A stretch of DNA of 32,546 nt from a virus: positions 1-32,546 of IMG/VR virus record IMGVR_UViG_3300020190_000227. One strand, written 5' to 3'. Both the position numbers and the translations under genes were made by a program. This document shows positions 25,384-32,469 of this stretch, piece after piece (position 1 is the first letter of the stretch; every line of letters starts with the position of its first letter). The notes under the pieces were generated by a model. That model was not told the origin of the DNA and ran no database searches. It saw only the letters and a list, made by a program, of their open reading frames with translations.

Positions 25384-26370
25384 TCAAACTCCCATTAAAT
25401 TCATAAGATCTTTCATATCAAGACTACCGCCCTTTTTCTTCGCTTCTTCAGATAAAGACAATGACTTAACCTTACCTTTCTTCATATTTATGTAATCGTA
25501 ATCTTCTTTTGTTGCGCCTACGATTGATTCAGCTTGTCCTTCTTTAGCTTTACTTTTTACTTCTTTAGCTTTTTCATTTGCATTTACATAATCAATTATC
25601 TTCTCTGGATCTTTCTTGTATTCCTCTGGAATATTATCGTTATGACTTAATACATTTTTGAAATATCTTGAATACAATAACATTTTAATCTGATTAAATG
25701 TTAATTGAACAATCGGGCGACCAAAAAAGTGAATTGGATCTTCACAATAAGGCATATAATAACTATAAAAATCGCGCAAAACCATTTTTTGAATATTAGA
25801 GTCTGAAGAATCTTTATTTAATTTATTGTAAAAATGAATTAAAACACCTAACTGACCAACTGGAATTTCATCGAATTCCGGTTCTGTATACAATGGAATC
25901 TTGCAATCAGAATCTTTAAACAAAGTATTTTTTAAGAAATCTTCTGTTATTTTTTGATCAGCAAAATTCTCACATGTATTTCCAAGAAATGAGTTTCTTT
26001 TATTTTTTAACTCGTTTATTTTTTTAAGTGAATCTTCTATCTGTTTATTAAAAGAATCAATTTGCGATTTAAGATATGTATTTTTCTTTTGATCATATAG
26101 TTTTTTAACAAATAATTCTTCTTGAGCTATTGTGTTTTCTTCGTTTTTTGTCCAATAACCCTCTTCATATAAATCAGCAAGGGCTTCCTCAACGGTAGGA
26201 AGCCCCATGCTTTTTGCTCTTTCTATATATTGCAAACGCGCCTCATCAATAACATTTTGCTCAAATATGCTTACATGTTTAACAAAACCAGTTATAAAAT
26301 CTGTTTTTAAAGGACTTGCACCAAGGCAAATTTCTTTAAATAGCTTTTTTAACTGCAAATCGTCATCCAT
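25384..26370 (-). CDS. Probable tail assembly chaperone, second of pair
   Basis: 328 residues, mostly helical. A coiled coil spans about residues 85-128 (KSQIDSFNKQIEDSLKKINE). A conserved-looking core follows: YSYYMPYCEDPIHFFGRPIV then QLTFNQIKMLLYSRYFKN (about 205-240). The C-terminus is Lys-rich and probably flexible (KAKEVKSKAKEGQAES, KKKGGSLDMKDLMNLMGV). It sits directly before the tape measure, where lambda has G and GT. The start overlaps the previous stop as TAATG and is preceded by AGGGTGA, a usable Shine-Dalgarno. In lambda the second product is made by -1 frameshifting; here termination-reinitiation is the simpler reading. Function is inferred from position, helical character and size. 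Confidence 0.5.
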   Translation of the reverse strand: MDDDLQLKKLFKEICLGASPLKTDFITGFVKHVSIFEQNVIDEARLQYIERAKSMGLPTVEEALADLYEEGYWTKNEENTIAQEELFVKKLYDQKKNTYLKSQIDSFNKQIEDSLKKINELKNKRNSFLGNTCENFADQKITEDFLKNTLFKDSDCKIPLYTEPEFDEIPVGQLGVLIHFYNKLNKDSSDSNIQKMVLRDFYSYYMPYCEDPIHFFGRPIVQLTFNQIKMLLYSRYFKNVLSHNDNIPEEYKKDPEKIIDYVNANEKAKEVKSKAKEGQAESIVGATKEDYDYINMKKGKVKSLSLSEEAKKKGGSLDMKDLMNLMGV

Positions 26371-27125
26371 TATTCACCCTTGACGATTTTATCAAATTCA
26401 TCTTTATTTGCTGTTCCAGAGAAGAACCAGTAGCTAAATATGCTTGCTAACTTCAAATAAACTTCAGCGTAAAGAGGATCTTGAGAATCTTCGAGAACAG
26501 TTAAATAATCTTCTTTATCTTCGAAGTTCTTACCTTCGAAAATTGGAACAAAGTCTTTATGATTCTTTGTTGGATCCTTGAAATAGGACAAATTTAATAC
26601 ATACCATAAAATAGAACGATTCTGCGCTCTTGTGTCAGCTGTATGATTGAATAAATTTAAATAGCTTGTTTCGCGAGCAACGATTTCTTTCTGAAGACCC
26701 AATAATTGAGCTTCTTTACTTAGCAACTCTTCCTTTTGCTCTTCCGTTCTTTCAGCTTCAGCAACAATACGCAAAGAAATAACTGCTGTTTGTAGTTTTT
26801 CAAGTTCTTTATAAAGATCAACTAGTTGCTTTGCATCTGTTTCGCTGGCAAGTCCGCCAGTATCTTTATATTTATTAAGCAACATTGCCTTTGTAAGAAT
26901 ACCTTGCTTAATCGCCTTACTCATTTCAACAGAATAAATTAACTCAGCTTCTTGAACCTGTTTTCTATTTGGTTCTCGAAGTTGAATTTCCACAGGAACT
27001 TCTTTTTCAATCATTTCGGTGATCGTTCTTTCCTTCTCGACTTCACCGTCCATGTATTTTTCTACTCTTTTTTCTTCTACTTTTGTTTTCTTTTGGACAT
27101 TAAATGTGTAAATATTCTTAGACAT
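26370..27125 (-). CDS. Probable tail assembly chaperone, first of pair
   Basis: 251 residues, highly charged and helical. The N-terminal 50 residues are Lys/Glu-rich beta-hairpin-like (KVEEKRVEKYMDGEVEKERT), followed by REPNRKQVQEAELIYSVEMS, a pattern seen in tail-chaperone type proteins that process an early helix before the core. Residues about 100-155 are coiled coil (KELEKLQTAVISLRIVAEAE). The C-terminal part ends in YAEVYLKLASIFSYWFFSGT. It is the first gene of the long minus-strand tail block, 34 bases from the divergent plus-strand gene. The assignment as tape measure chaperone depends on position two genes before the tape measure; no enzyme motif is present. Confidence 0.5.
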   Translation of the reverse strand: MSKNIYTFNVQKKTKVEEKRVEKYMDGEVEKERTITEMIEKEVPVEIQLREPNRKQVQEAELIYSVEMSKAIKQGILTKAMLLNKYKDTGGLASETDAKQLVDLYKELEKLQTAVISLRIVAEAERTEEQKEELLSKEAQLLGLQKEIVARETSYLNLFNHTADTRAQNRSILWYVLNLSYFKDPTKNHKDFVPIFEGKNFEDKEDYLTVLEDSQDPLYAEVYLKLASIFSYWFFSGTANKDEFDKIVKGE

Positions 27126-27159
27126 ACTTATTGTAAATATTATATATTAAATTTCTAAT
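27126..27159. promoter_or_regulatory. Divergent intergenic region, candidate back-to-back promoters
   Basis: Only 34 bases separate two divergent genes, yet both blocks need transcription starts. The region is almost pure A/T. On the minus strand a perfect TATAAT lies at 27139-27144; on the plus strand TATATT lies at 27143-27148. No good -35 is seen at standard distance, and any such element would fall inside the opposite coding sequence. Either start would leave a very short leader, with no Shine-Dalgarno on either side. Candidates only. Confidence 0.35.
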
Positions 27160-27615
27160 ATGGCTACCAGTTTATTATCAGCGAGCGAAAAAGAACAATT
27201 GAATCAAGTAATCGACGACGTGCATGAAACATTTGCACGCACAATTACTGTTTATAAAGAAGCTTCAGAAGTAGTCATTATCACTGATCCTAATTTTAAC
27301 CCACTTTATAATACTGCTGGTCAAACCACATCTATTATCAATACACCTGTTTACAAGCAATTTAAAGCAAGAATTTTTTATAATAACGACATTGGTAAAA
27401 AATATTGGAGCGAAGGTGAAGTTAATACACAAATTAAATTGCAAGCTGTAGTTGGAACCGTCAGATTAAAAATTGCAGCAGAAGATTACGAATTCATAAA
27501 AGATGCAAGACGTTTTGATTTAGACGGTAAACGATTCGTTGTAAATTCAGCTTTTAGAGGACATGGTTTATTTGATAATCAATATTATACTTTATATTTA
27601 AAGCCTGATCCATAA
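27160..27615 (+). CDS. Probable head closure (stopper) protein
   Basis: 151 residues: an N-terminal helix (EKEQLNQVIDDVHETFARTI), then a beta-barrel-like run (YKQFKARIFYNNDI, VVGTVRLKIAAEDYEF, KRFVVNSAFRGHGLFD, YYTLYLKPDP). Size and strand pattern fit small barrel proteins of the connector such as SPP1 gp16. It opens the plus-strand cassette that ends with the tube protein, and head-closure genes often precede neck, terminator and tube genes in this order. The next gene begins one base after the stop (TAATATG). The ATG lies in an A/T-rich leader without a Shine-Dalgarno. No enzymatic motif. Function is inferred from order and fold pattern. Confidence 0.45.
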   Translation: MATSLLSASEKEQLNQVIDDVHETFARTITVYKEASEVVIITDPNFNPLYNTAGQTTSIINTPVYKQFKARIFYNNDIGKKYWSEGEVNTQIKLQAVVGTVRLKIAAEDYEFIKDARRFDLDGKRFVVNSAFRGHGLFDNQYYTLYLKPDP

Positions 27616-27616
27616 T

Positions 27617-28213
27617 ATGAAAATAGACGACAGAGATTTAAATGAGATCTTGGATCAATTAAATACTCAATCAGTATATACTAAGTTTGCTGACGATATT
27701 GTTGAAAAAGAATTTGAAAAAGTAAAAAGAGAAATATTAACTGAGTTTAATAATCATCCTGTAACTGTTGAAATTGAAGGCGGTATTTATGCTAGCAATG
27801 TTTCTAATACTTTAAGTGGTATTACAAATTTGTTTTCTTTTATTGGATTTGAAGCAAACGACAAGCCTATTGAACCTGTACGAAATCTTTTACAGCAATC
27901 AGCAATGCGTAAAAATTTTGGTCGAAGAGGGTTTATTTCATACACTTTTGAAATACCAACTGCAAAAGATATATTTTTAATCACGCCGCTACCTTGGGCA
28001 ATTGGTCGCAGTTGGGCAAAAGGAATCGAAGAAGGATTATCAGGTCTTGGATATTATCTTAAAAAAACAAAAAACAGTCGATCTGGATTGGGCGTTCAAT
28101 CTCAAAAAATAATACGCCCTCAATATAGATATCGAAATATAAAATATATTTCCGATTTAATTAATAAATATAATCAAAGAATCAAAGATATAGAAAAAAA
28201 ATATAAATTATGA
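27617..28213 (+). CDS. Probable neck/tail-completion protein
   Basis: 198 residues. N-terminal helical part (DDIVEKEFEKVKREILTEFN), a central beta segment (NHPVTVEIEGG; FISYTFEIPTAKDIFLIT), then PLPWAIGRSWAKGIEEGLSG, a pattern resembling HK97 gp10-type neck proteins where a Gly/Trp-containing loop links strands to a helix. The C-terminus is strongly basic and helical (NKYNQRIKDIEKKYKL) and may contact DNA or the capsid connector. The stop TGA overlaps the next ATG (ATGA), so translation is likely coupled. The neck assignment is by order between closure and terminator candidates and by weak pattern; it remains tentative. Confidence 0.4.
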   Translation: MKIDDRDLNEILDQLNTQSVYTKFADDIVEKEFEKVKREILTEFNNHPVTVEIEGGIYASNVSNTLSGITNLFSFIGFEANDKPIEPVRNLLQQSAMRKNFGRRGFISYTFEIPTAKDIFLITPLPWAIGRSWAKGIEEGLSGLGYYLKKTKNSRSGLGVQSQKIIRPQYRYRNIKYISDLINKYNQRIKDIEKKYKL

Positions 28214-29073
28214 TACCGAAATATTCGCACGATATAATGACTTCTTTCTTTTTGTGGTTTGATCGTTTTATAATGACAAAAAGCGAAGCTTATCAAACAC
28301 AAACTACAAAATTTTATAATTATTCAGATGACAGACTTGGTAATGGCAAAGTTGTATATGGCAGCCCATACAAACAATGGGTTTATGATAATGGAATCCC
28401 GAATGCAATTATTCCAAGCGGATTAACAATCAATGGAACTTTTGTTCCAACAGGAACTAGTGGTTTGTTTTTTGATTTTGATAATGGTCGCGCAATATTT
28501 AATAGCGGCGTATCTACTGGTTTAAATATAACTGGAACTTATACAGTAAAAGAAATAAATACTTATATAACTGATCAGCCCGAAGATGATTTAATTATTG
28601 AAAATAAATACATTACAAACAGCAGATTTACTGTAGCTGAAAATTATATTAGTCCATATAATCCAGTAACTCCAGCAGCTTTTTGTTCAATTGAAACAAT
28701 GGACAATCAAGGTTATGCTTTAGGTGGTTTAGATGAAACTTCTGTAAGAGTTAAGGTAGTCGCATTTTGTGAAAATTTATATCAGTTAGATGGATTTTTA
28801 AGTACATTTGCGGATTCATATAATACTTGTTTTAAAGTTATACCAATGACAGGTCATCCATTAGGAGAATTTTATAAACTTAAAACAGGCATTTATCCAA
28901 CTGGTTATGATTATAAAAACGCAATAACAAGCTCAACAGTAACTACACCTTGTTATATTTATGATGTAAATACGTCCAAAATACGCGATAGCGTATTGCG
29001 CGAACTGAACCCAACACTGCACATTGGATTTATTGATTTCGAAATAGGCAATACCCGATACCCCAGAATATAA
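28210..29073 (+). CDS. Probable tail terminator protein with an inserted beta domain
   Basis: 287 residues, long for a tail terminator (lambda U is 131). The N-terminal helix (DIMTSFFLWFDRFIMTKSEA) and the C-terminal part (SVRVKVVAFCENLYQLDGFL, then DSVLRELNPTLHIGFIDFEI) look like the alpha/beta terminator core. Between them, about residues 75-170 form a Thr/Asn/Gly-rich beta segment (LTINGTFVPTGTSGLFFDFD, YTVKEINTYITDQPEDDLII) that could be a separate module. It lies immediately before the tube gene, as lambda U precedes V. The gene ends 58 bases before the tube gene, leaving room for a promoter. Role inferred from position. Confidence 0.45.
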   Translation: MIPKYSHDIMTSFFLWFDRFIMTKSEAYQTQTTKFYNYSDDRLGNGKVVYGSPYKQWVYDNGIPNAIIPSGLTINGTFVPTGTSGLFFDFDNGRAIFNSGVSTGLNITGTYTVKEINTYITDQPEDDLIIENKYITNSRFTVAENYISPYNPVTPAAFCSIETMDNQGYALGGLDETSVRVKVVAFCENLYQLDGFLSTFADSYNTCFKVIPMTGHPLGEFYKLKTGIYPTGYDYKNAITSSTVTTPCYIYDVNTSKIRDSVLRELNPTLHIGFIDFEIGNTRYPRI

Positions 29074-29131
29074 TTTCCCATACACATAAAAAATCTGTAA
29101 AAATAAATAACAATTTAACTAACAAAAACAT
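29074..29131 (+). promoter_or_regulatory. A-rich leader of the tube gene, candidate late promoter
   Basis: The largest gap in the plus-strand cassette, just before its most highly needed product. It contains CTGTAAAAATAAATAAC; AATAAATA at 29102-29109 resembles the late-promoter core of T4-type phages (TATAAATA) at a plausible distance from the ATG. In such A/T-rich sequence a chance match is easy, and no T4-type late sigma factor gene is in view, so confidence is low. Confidence 0.25.
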
Positions 29132-30595
29132 ATGTCAAGAAATCGTATAATCTATCAAAGCAAAGCTTTATTCATTGGACCAAATTCAACTGGTATGCAA
29201 ACTTGGCCATCAGGTAATTGGGTACATAATGTTGCTGCGCCTTCTGATCTACTTAGTCCATACACAGATACTGGATACGCTAATTACGCTGATACTGTAA
29301 AACAATTTGTAAGAACCGGAACAATGCCATCAGGTCTAGGAAATGATCAAATTATTAACGGTACAGGTCTTCTTTATAAACTAGATCGCGTACAAAATTG
29401 TAATTTCAACTTCACAATTAATCGTCAAGATATTAATGAATTTGGTAAACTCGCTCGTTTAGCCACAATTGCTAATGAACCACCAACCGTAACTCTTGAT
29501 TTTAGCTATTACCTCACAGACGGTTTGAATGAACGTTTACTTGGATTTAACTTTGGTGGAGTCGAAGGAGGCAAAAAAGGCGCTCCAGATTTTGATACAG
29601 CAATGGCTACTGGAGCAAGCGCTCTTTCTGGCTTTTTAAGAGAAACTCAAGGACAAAATTATTATATTTTAACTGTTGATGAAGGCGAAGACGTTGTTGG
29701 CGCTTCTACAACAAGCTCCACAGATAGTGTTGTTGCAATTGGTAACGGTTTCTTAACTGAATATTCATTTACAGCTTCTGTAGGTGAAGTTCCAACAGCT
29801 AACGTCACAATTGAAGGATTTAACATCAAGAGCGATGTTGGTCGTAATGGCTCATTCGGATATACAGGCTCATCTCCAGCGATTGACACCTCAAATTCTC
29901 CCGCTTCGAGAATTACGGGATTCAATAAATCTTATAAGATAAACGCCAATCAAATTAACAACACTTTTGGTACTGGCGCTGCCTCAGTATCAGCATTGCG
30001 CCCCGGTGATATTGTATTATCTTCTTCGCTTTCAAGTTCTGCATTAGAAGATCCAATGGTTCAAGTTACCAACTTTAACGACAACAGTGTTAGAGTACAA
30101 AGCTTTGGATTCACAATTCCTCTTGCAAGAACAGTTCTTAGCCGCTTAGGTACTTTATTCGGTTATAACAGAGTTGTTCAAGTTCCATTAAACATGGACG
30201 TAACAATTAACGCCCTTGTTAATGAACTCGAAAATAAAGATATGTTTAATATTCTTTGTGGCGATCAACCCGCTAAAGACTTCACTATTACATTAAATAA
30301 ATGCGCTGACATCGGTGAAAGCACCCAAGCTAAAATCGCGTTCGCATTCAAAGGAGCTATTTTAACAAGCGAAAATCATTCAACAGATATTGGTGGTAAT
30401 GAAACTGTTGATCTCACATATTCCATTCAAATCGGTGGTGCAAACGATAATTCCAACGGCGTGTTCATGAGCGGAAGCTATGGCACAGGCATAGCAACTC
30501 CCGGAGCTTCAAACTGGAGTGGAGTTTATCCATATTTAGGCTTATCTGGACTATTAACTAATTTCTACGGTATTGGTACTGCTAGAAATTACTAA
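29132..30595 (+). CDS. Major tail tube protein
   Basis: 487 residues. The tube-type core shows YKLDRVQNCNFNFTINRQDI then NEFGKLARLATIANEPPTVT and LDFSYYLTDGLNERLLGFNF, and a second strand-rich half: EYSFTASVGEVPTANVTIEG, LENKDMFNILCGDQPAKDFT, VDLTYSIQIGGANDNSNGVF. It is larger than lambda V (246 residues), and the middle and C-terminal Ser/Gly-rich parts may be surface domains. Codons look tuned (GGT, AAC, GTT rich) compared with the tape measure, consistent with high expression, though this was judged by eye. A strong terminator follows directly, and an A-rich leader precedes it. As tail tube it would form the rings polymerising around the tape measure. It is on the opposite strand to the tape measure and chaperones. 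Confidence 0.7.
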   Translation: MSRNRIIYQSKALFIGPNSTGMQTWPSGNWVHNVAAPSDLLSPYTDTGYANYADTVKQFVRTGTMPSGLGNDQIINGTGLLYKLDRVQNCNFNFTINRQDINEFGKLARLATIANEPPTVTLDFSYYLTDGLNERLLGFNFGGVEGGKKGAPDFDTAMATGASALSGFLRETQGQNYYILTVDEGEDVVGASTTSSTDSVVAIGNGFLTEYSFTASVGEVPTANVTIEGFNIKSDVGRNGSFGYTGSSPAIDTSNSPASRITGFNKSYKINANQINNTFGTGAASVSALRPGDIVLSSSLSSSALEDPMVQVTNFNDNSVRVQSFGFTIPLARTVLSRLGTLFGYNRVVQVPLNMDVTINALVNELENKDMFNILCGDQPAKDFTITLNKCADIGESTQAKIAFAFKGAILTSENHSTDIGGNETVDLTYSIQIGGANDNSNGVFMSGSYGTGIATPGASNWSGVYPYLGLSGLLTNFYGIGTARNY

Positions 30596-30606
30596 AAATA
30601 AACAAC

Positions 30607-30639
30607 AAAAAAACCCCAGCCGAAAGGCTGGGGTTTTTT
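30607..30639. terminator. Bidirectional rho-independent terminator
   Basis: Perfect 8-bp stem CCCCAGCC / GGCTGGGG (30614-30621 and 30626-30633) with a GAAA loop, flanked by an A run on the left (30607-30613) and a T run on the right (30634-30639). The A/T flanks extend the stem and give a U tract in both directions, so it can end the plus-strand tube transcript and the convergent minus-strand transcript. It is GC-rich against an A/T-rich background. Confidence 0.95.
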
Positions 30640-30674
30640 ATTTATATTATTTAAATTATTGAAGAATAATATTA

Positions 30675-31169
30675 TTAAGGATAACAAAAATATCCTGAAC
30701 CAGTAAAAATAGGTGAACCATCTTCACCTGCAACTTGACGCGGCGCTGCTTGATATATGTTATAAGAACTAACTAATCTCTCCATTTCTTCTCTAGCGTC
30801 ATTAGCTAAACCACGATATGTTTTTGCTAATTCGTTTTTATTTGTTCTTGTGATTGCTGTATCACCTTCGCGTAATGAAATAAAATCAACACTAGAATCA
30901 ATACCTCTTAAAACCTGACGAGTTTTCTTTGTATAAAACTCATACAAATACATTTGCTTATATATTGCGCGCTCTTCTTGTTTAAATTGATCAGTTGGAG
31001 TAAACTCACTATTTTCAACACTAAAACTAGTAAATATTTTATTATTAAGTAGACCAATATTATTGGCTAACCAGCCACTAATAAAATAAAATTGAGCATA
31101 ACCGCTATCATATTCAAACTCATTGGCAAAAATTTCATCCGCCAAATTATGTACGCTGTATGTGACCAT
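30675..31169 (-). CDS. Small helical structural protein, possible head-tail adaptor
   Basis: 164 residues, mostly helical: FISGWLANNIGLLNNKIF at about residue 29, FKQEERAIYKQMYLYEFYTK at about 62, then FISLREGDTAITRTNKNELA and KTYRGLANDAREEMERLVSS. The 'REGD.AITR.N' turn followed by a long helix resembles gp6-type head-tail connector proteins, which are of similar size. The C-terminus ends IFTGSGYFCYP. It is the last minus-strand gene before the convergent terminator, opposite the tube gene. An AGGTGTAA motif precedes the ATG and overlaps the stop codon of the upstream Ig-domain gene. The adaptor call is tentative; a structural role is more certain than the specific one. Confidence 0.4.
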   Translation of the reverse strand: MVTYSVHNLADEIFANEFEYDSGYAQFYFISGWLANNIGLLNNKIFTSFSVENSEFTPTDQFKQEERAIYKQMYLYEFYTKKTRQVLRGIDSSVDFISLREGDTAITRTNKNELAKTYRGLANDAREEMERLVSSYNIYQAAPRQVAGEDGSPIFTGSGYFCYP

Positions 31170-31177
31170 ATATATTA

Positions 31178-31185
31178 TTACACCT
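31178..31185 (-). promoter_or_regulatory. Upstream motif AGGTGTAA before the possible adaptor gene
   Basis: AGGTGTAA with an eight-base spacer (TAATATAT), the same spacing as at the tape measure; it overlaps the TAG stop of the Ig-domain gene. Confidence 0.45.
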
Positions 31186-31732
31186 ACAACATTGGATATG
31201 TACCAGAAGTATATAAATATCCATTACCTGTAATTGTATATTCGCTATTAGAAACAACTACAGAATAAGTACCTGTTTCTGATTCTGCAGCGTTAGAAAG
31301 AGTATATGTATTAGTTGTCGCGCCAACTATATCTATCCCATCTTTTCTCCATTGATAATTAAAACTTCCAGTTGGATAAGATTCAGCAGCACAGCTAAAA
31401 ACATAATCCATTTGACCACTATATAAATAATTTTGTGGATACTGTGTGAATTTTAGATAATGTTGCCAATCTAAATTAACTTTACGTAATATAACGTTAG
31501 AAAGATATTCGTAATCTTGTTCATCTGTTTGATCGCATGGCCAATTTTGCCAATCAGGACCATCAATTTTAACATATTGCGCATCAAATGGTAAACCATT
31601 TGGGTTAAACATTTCAACCCATAAACAAGGTCCGCGAAGTGGACCCATGAAATCGAAATTACCCAATGTGCAACGAAGTTGGGCGACATTTCTTTCGCTA
31701 GTTGGTTGCGTGTTTATTACTACTGTATCCAT
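31184..31732 (-). CDS. Structural protein with C-terminal Ig-like domain
   Basis: 182 residues. The C-terminal 75 residues form a typical Ig-like (I-set style) domain: a first cysteine strand (YVFSCAAESYPTGSFNYQW), then RKDGIDIVGATTNTYTLSNA and ESETGTYSVVVSNSEY, matching 'W.kdG..i.ga....l.na...d.GtYsv.vsn'. The canonical second cysteine is replaced (Val in YSVVVSN). The N-terminal 100 residues (RCTLGNFDFMGPLRGPCLWV, DGPDWQNWPCDQTDEQDYEY) are unrecognised. Ig-like domains are common on phage capsids and tails, where they are thought to bind surface glycans weakly. It lies between a LamG protein gene and the possible adaptor gene. Confidence 0.65.
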   Translation of the reverse strand: MDTVVINTQPTSERNVAQLRCTLGNFDFMGPLRGPCLWVEMFNPNGLPFDAQYVKIDGPDWQNWPCDQTDEQDYEYLSNVILRKVNLDWQHYLKFTQYPQNYLYSGQMDYVFSCAAESYPTGSFNYQWRKDGIDIVGATTNTYTLSNAAESETGTYSVVVSNSEYTITGNGYLYTSGTYPML

Positions 31733-31743
31733 GTATTAATGAT

Positions 31744-31750
31744 TTACACT
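31744..31750 (-). promoter_or_regulatory. Upstream motif AGTGTAA before the Ig-domain gene
   Basis: AGTGTAA with an 11-base spacer, in a 41-base A/T-rich intergenic region. TATATTATTATATAG just upstream could hold a -10 element. Confidence 0.4.
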
Positions 31751-31773
31751 ATATAATAATATATAGAAAAAAA

Positions 31774-32445
31774 TTACAATCCAAATCTACCACGTTGAGC
31801 GTTGTAGTTTTGAAGTACTTCGGCTGCGGTTAGTCCTCTATTATATACCATAACAGATGCTACGTTACCATCCCAAATTTCACCACCATTGTCATAACCT
31901 GATATTCGACCTATACCACTTGTACTTACACTGGTGGTATAAGCTGCAGTTGCTAACAAAACACCATTTAGATACAATTTGATATTTGATTTATCGTATG
32001 TACCACATATATTGTTATATTGCGATGTTGATAAATTGGTGGTAGATATTGCTGCTTGAACACCATTAATACCAAAATAGTAATTGTAAGGAGATGGACC
32101 CAATGAAAAATAAACGCCTGTTATTGATTGTGTACCAGCTGTTACTGTAACAAATATTTTTTTATAAGCTTCTATTACATTTGTTTTAACCCAACAATTC
32201 ACAGTTACACCATTGGCAGAAATAAAATTGGATGCGTTACCCAACTGAACATTATCATCAGTGCCATCAAAAACAATACTTCCTCCATTTGCTGAATTAA
32301 ATATTGGACCATTTGTTAAAACTCCTGTATTATTGTTTCCGCTTAGATCAGTCCAATTAGTTCCACTACCGGGATAACTTTTTTTATCAGCAGCATCGAG
32401 TGCCAATACCAATCCATTTGTTACTATTTTTGGACCATAATTCAT
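31774..32445 (-). CDS. LamG-like (concanavalin fold) decoration or fibre protein
   Basis: 223 residues from the ATG at 32445. An in-frame ATG at 32487 would add 14 residues but lies within the end of the upstream gene, and MNYGPKIVTNGLVLALDAAD is the usual start of this family in environmental phages. The LamG pattern is complete: WTDLSGNNNTGVLTNGPIFN, SIVFDGTDDNVQLGNASNFI, VTVNCWVKTN, IKLYLNGVLLATAAYTTS, SVMVYNRGLTAAEVLQNYNA and the terminal QRGRFGL. Such domains form jelly-rolls that may bind carbohydrate. No signal peptide or anchor is seen. The neighbour upstream ends in the same closing motif, indicating tandem paralogues. Whether it decorates the capsid or a fibre is unknown. Confidence 0.75.
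   Translation of the reverse strand: MNYGPKIVTNGLVLALDAADKKSYPGSGTNWTDLSGNNNTGVLTNGPIFNSANGGSIVFDGTDDNVQLGNASNFISANGVTVNCWVKTNVIEAYKKIFVTVTAGTQSITGVYFSLGPSPYNYYFGINGVQAAISTTNLSTSQYNNICGTYDKSNIKLYLNGVLLATAAYTTSVSTSGIGRISGYDNGGEIWDGNVASVMVYNRGLTAAEVLQNYNAQRGRFGL
31781..31812. repeat. Direct repeat, copy 1 (end of LamG gene)
   Basis: 32 bases identical to 32475-32506 except at two positions. It codes the QNYNAQRGRFG tail of the LamG protein. DNA identity is higher than needed to conserve the peptide, suggesting recent duplication or gene conversion. Confidence 0.8.
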
Positions 32446-32462
32446 AAAATATATAAGAAAAA

Positions 32463-32469
32463 TTACACT
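32463..32469 (-). promoter_or_regulatory. Upstream motif AGTGTAA before the LamG gene
   Basis: AGTGTAA with a 17-base spacer to the ATG at 32445, overlapping the TAG stop of the upstream paralogue. This is the longest spacer in the set. Confidence 0.35.

Noticed and set aside
26360-26380. Programmed frameshift between the two chaperone genes
   Set aside because: No clear X-XXY-YYZ slippery site was seen near the junction; TAATG reinitiation is sufficient.
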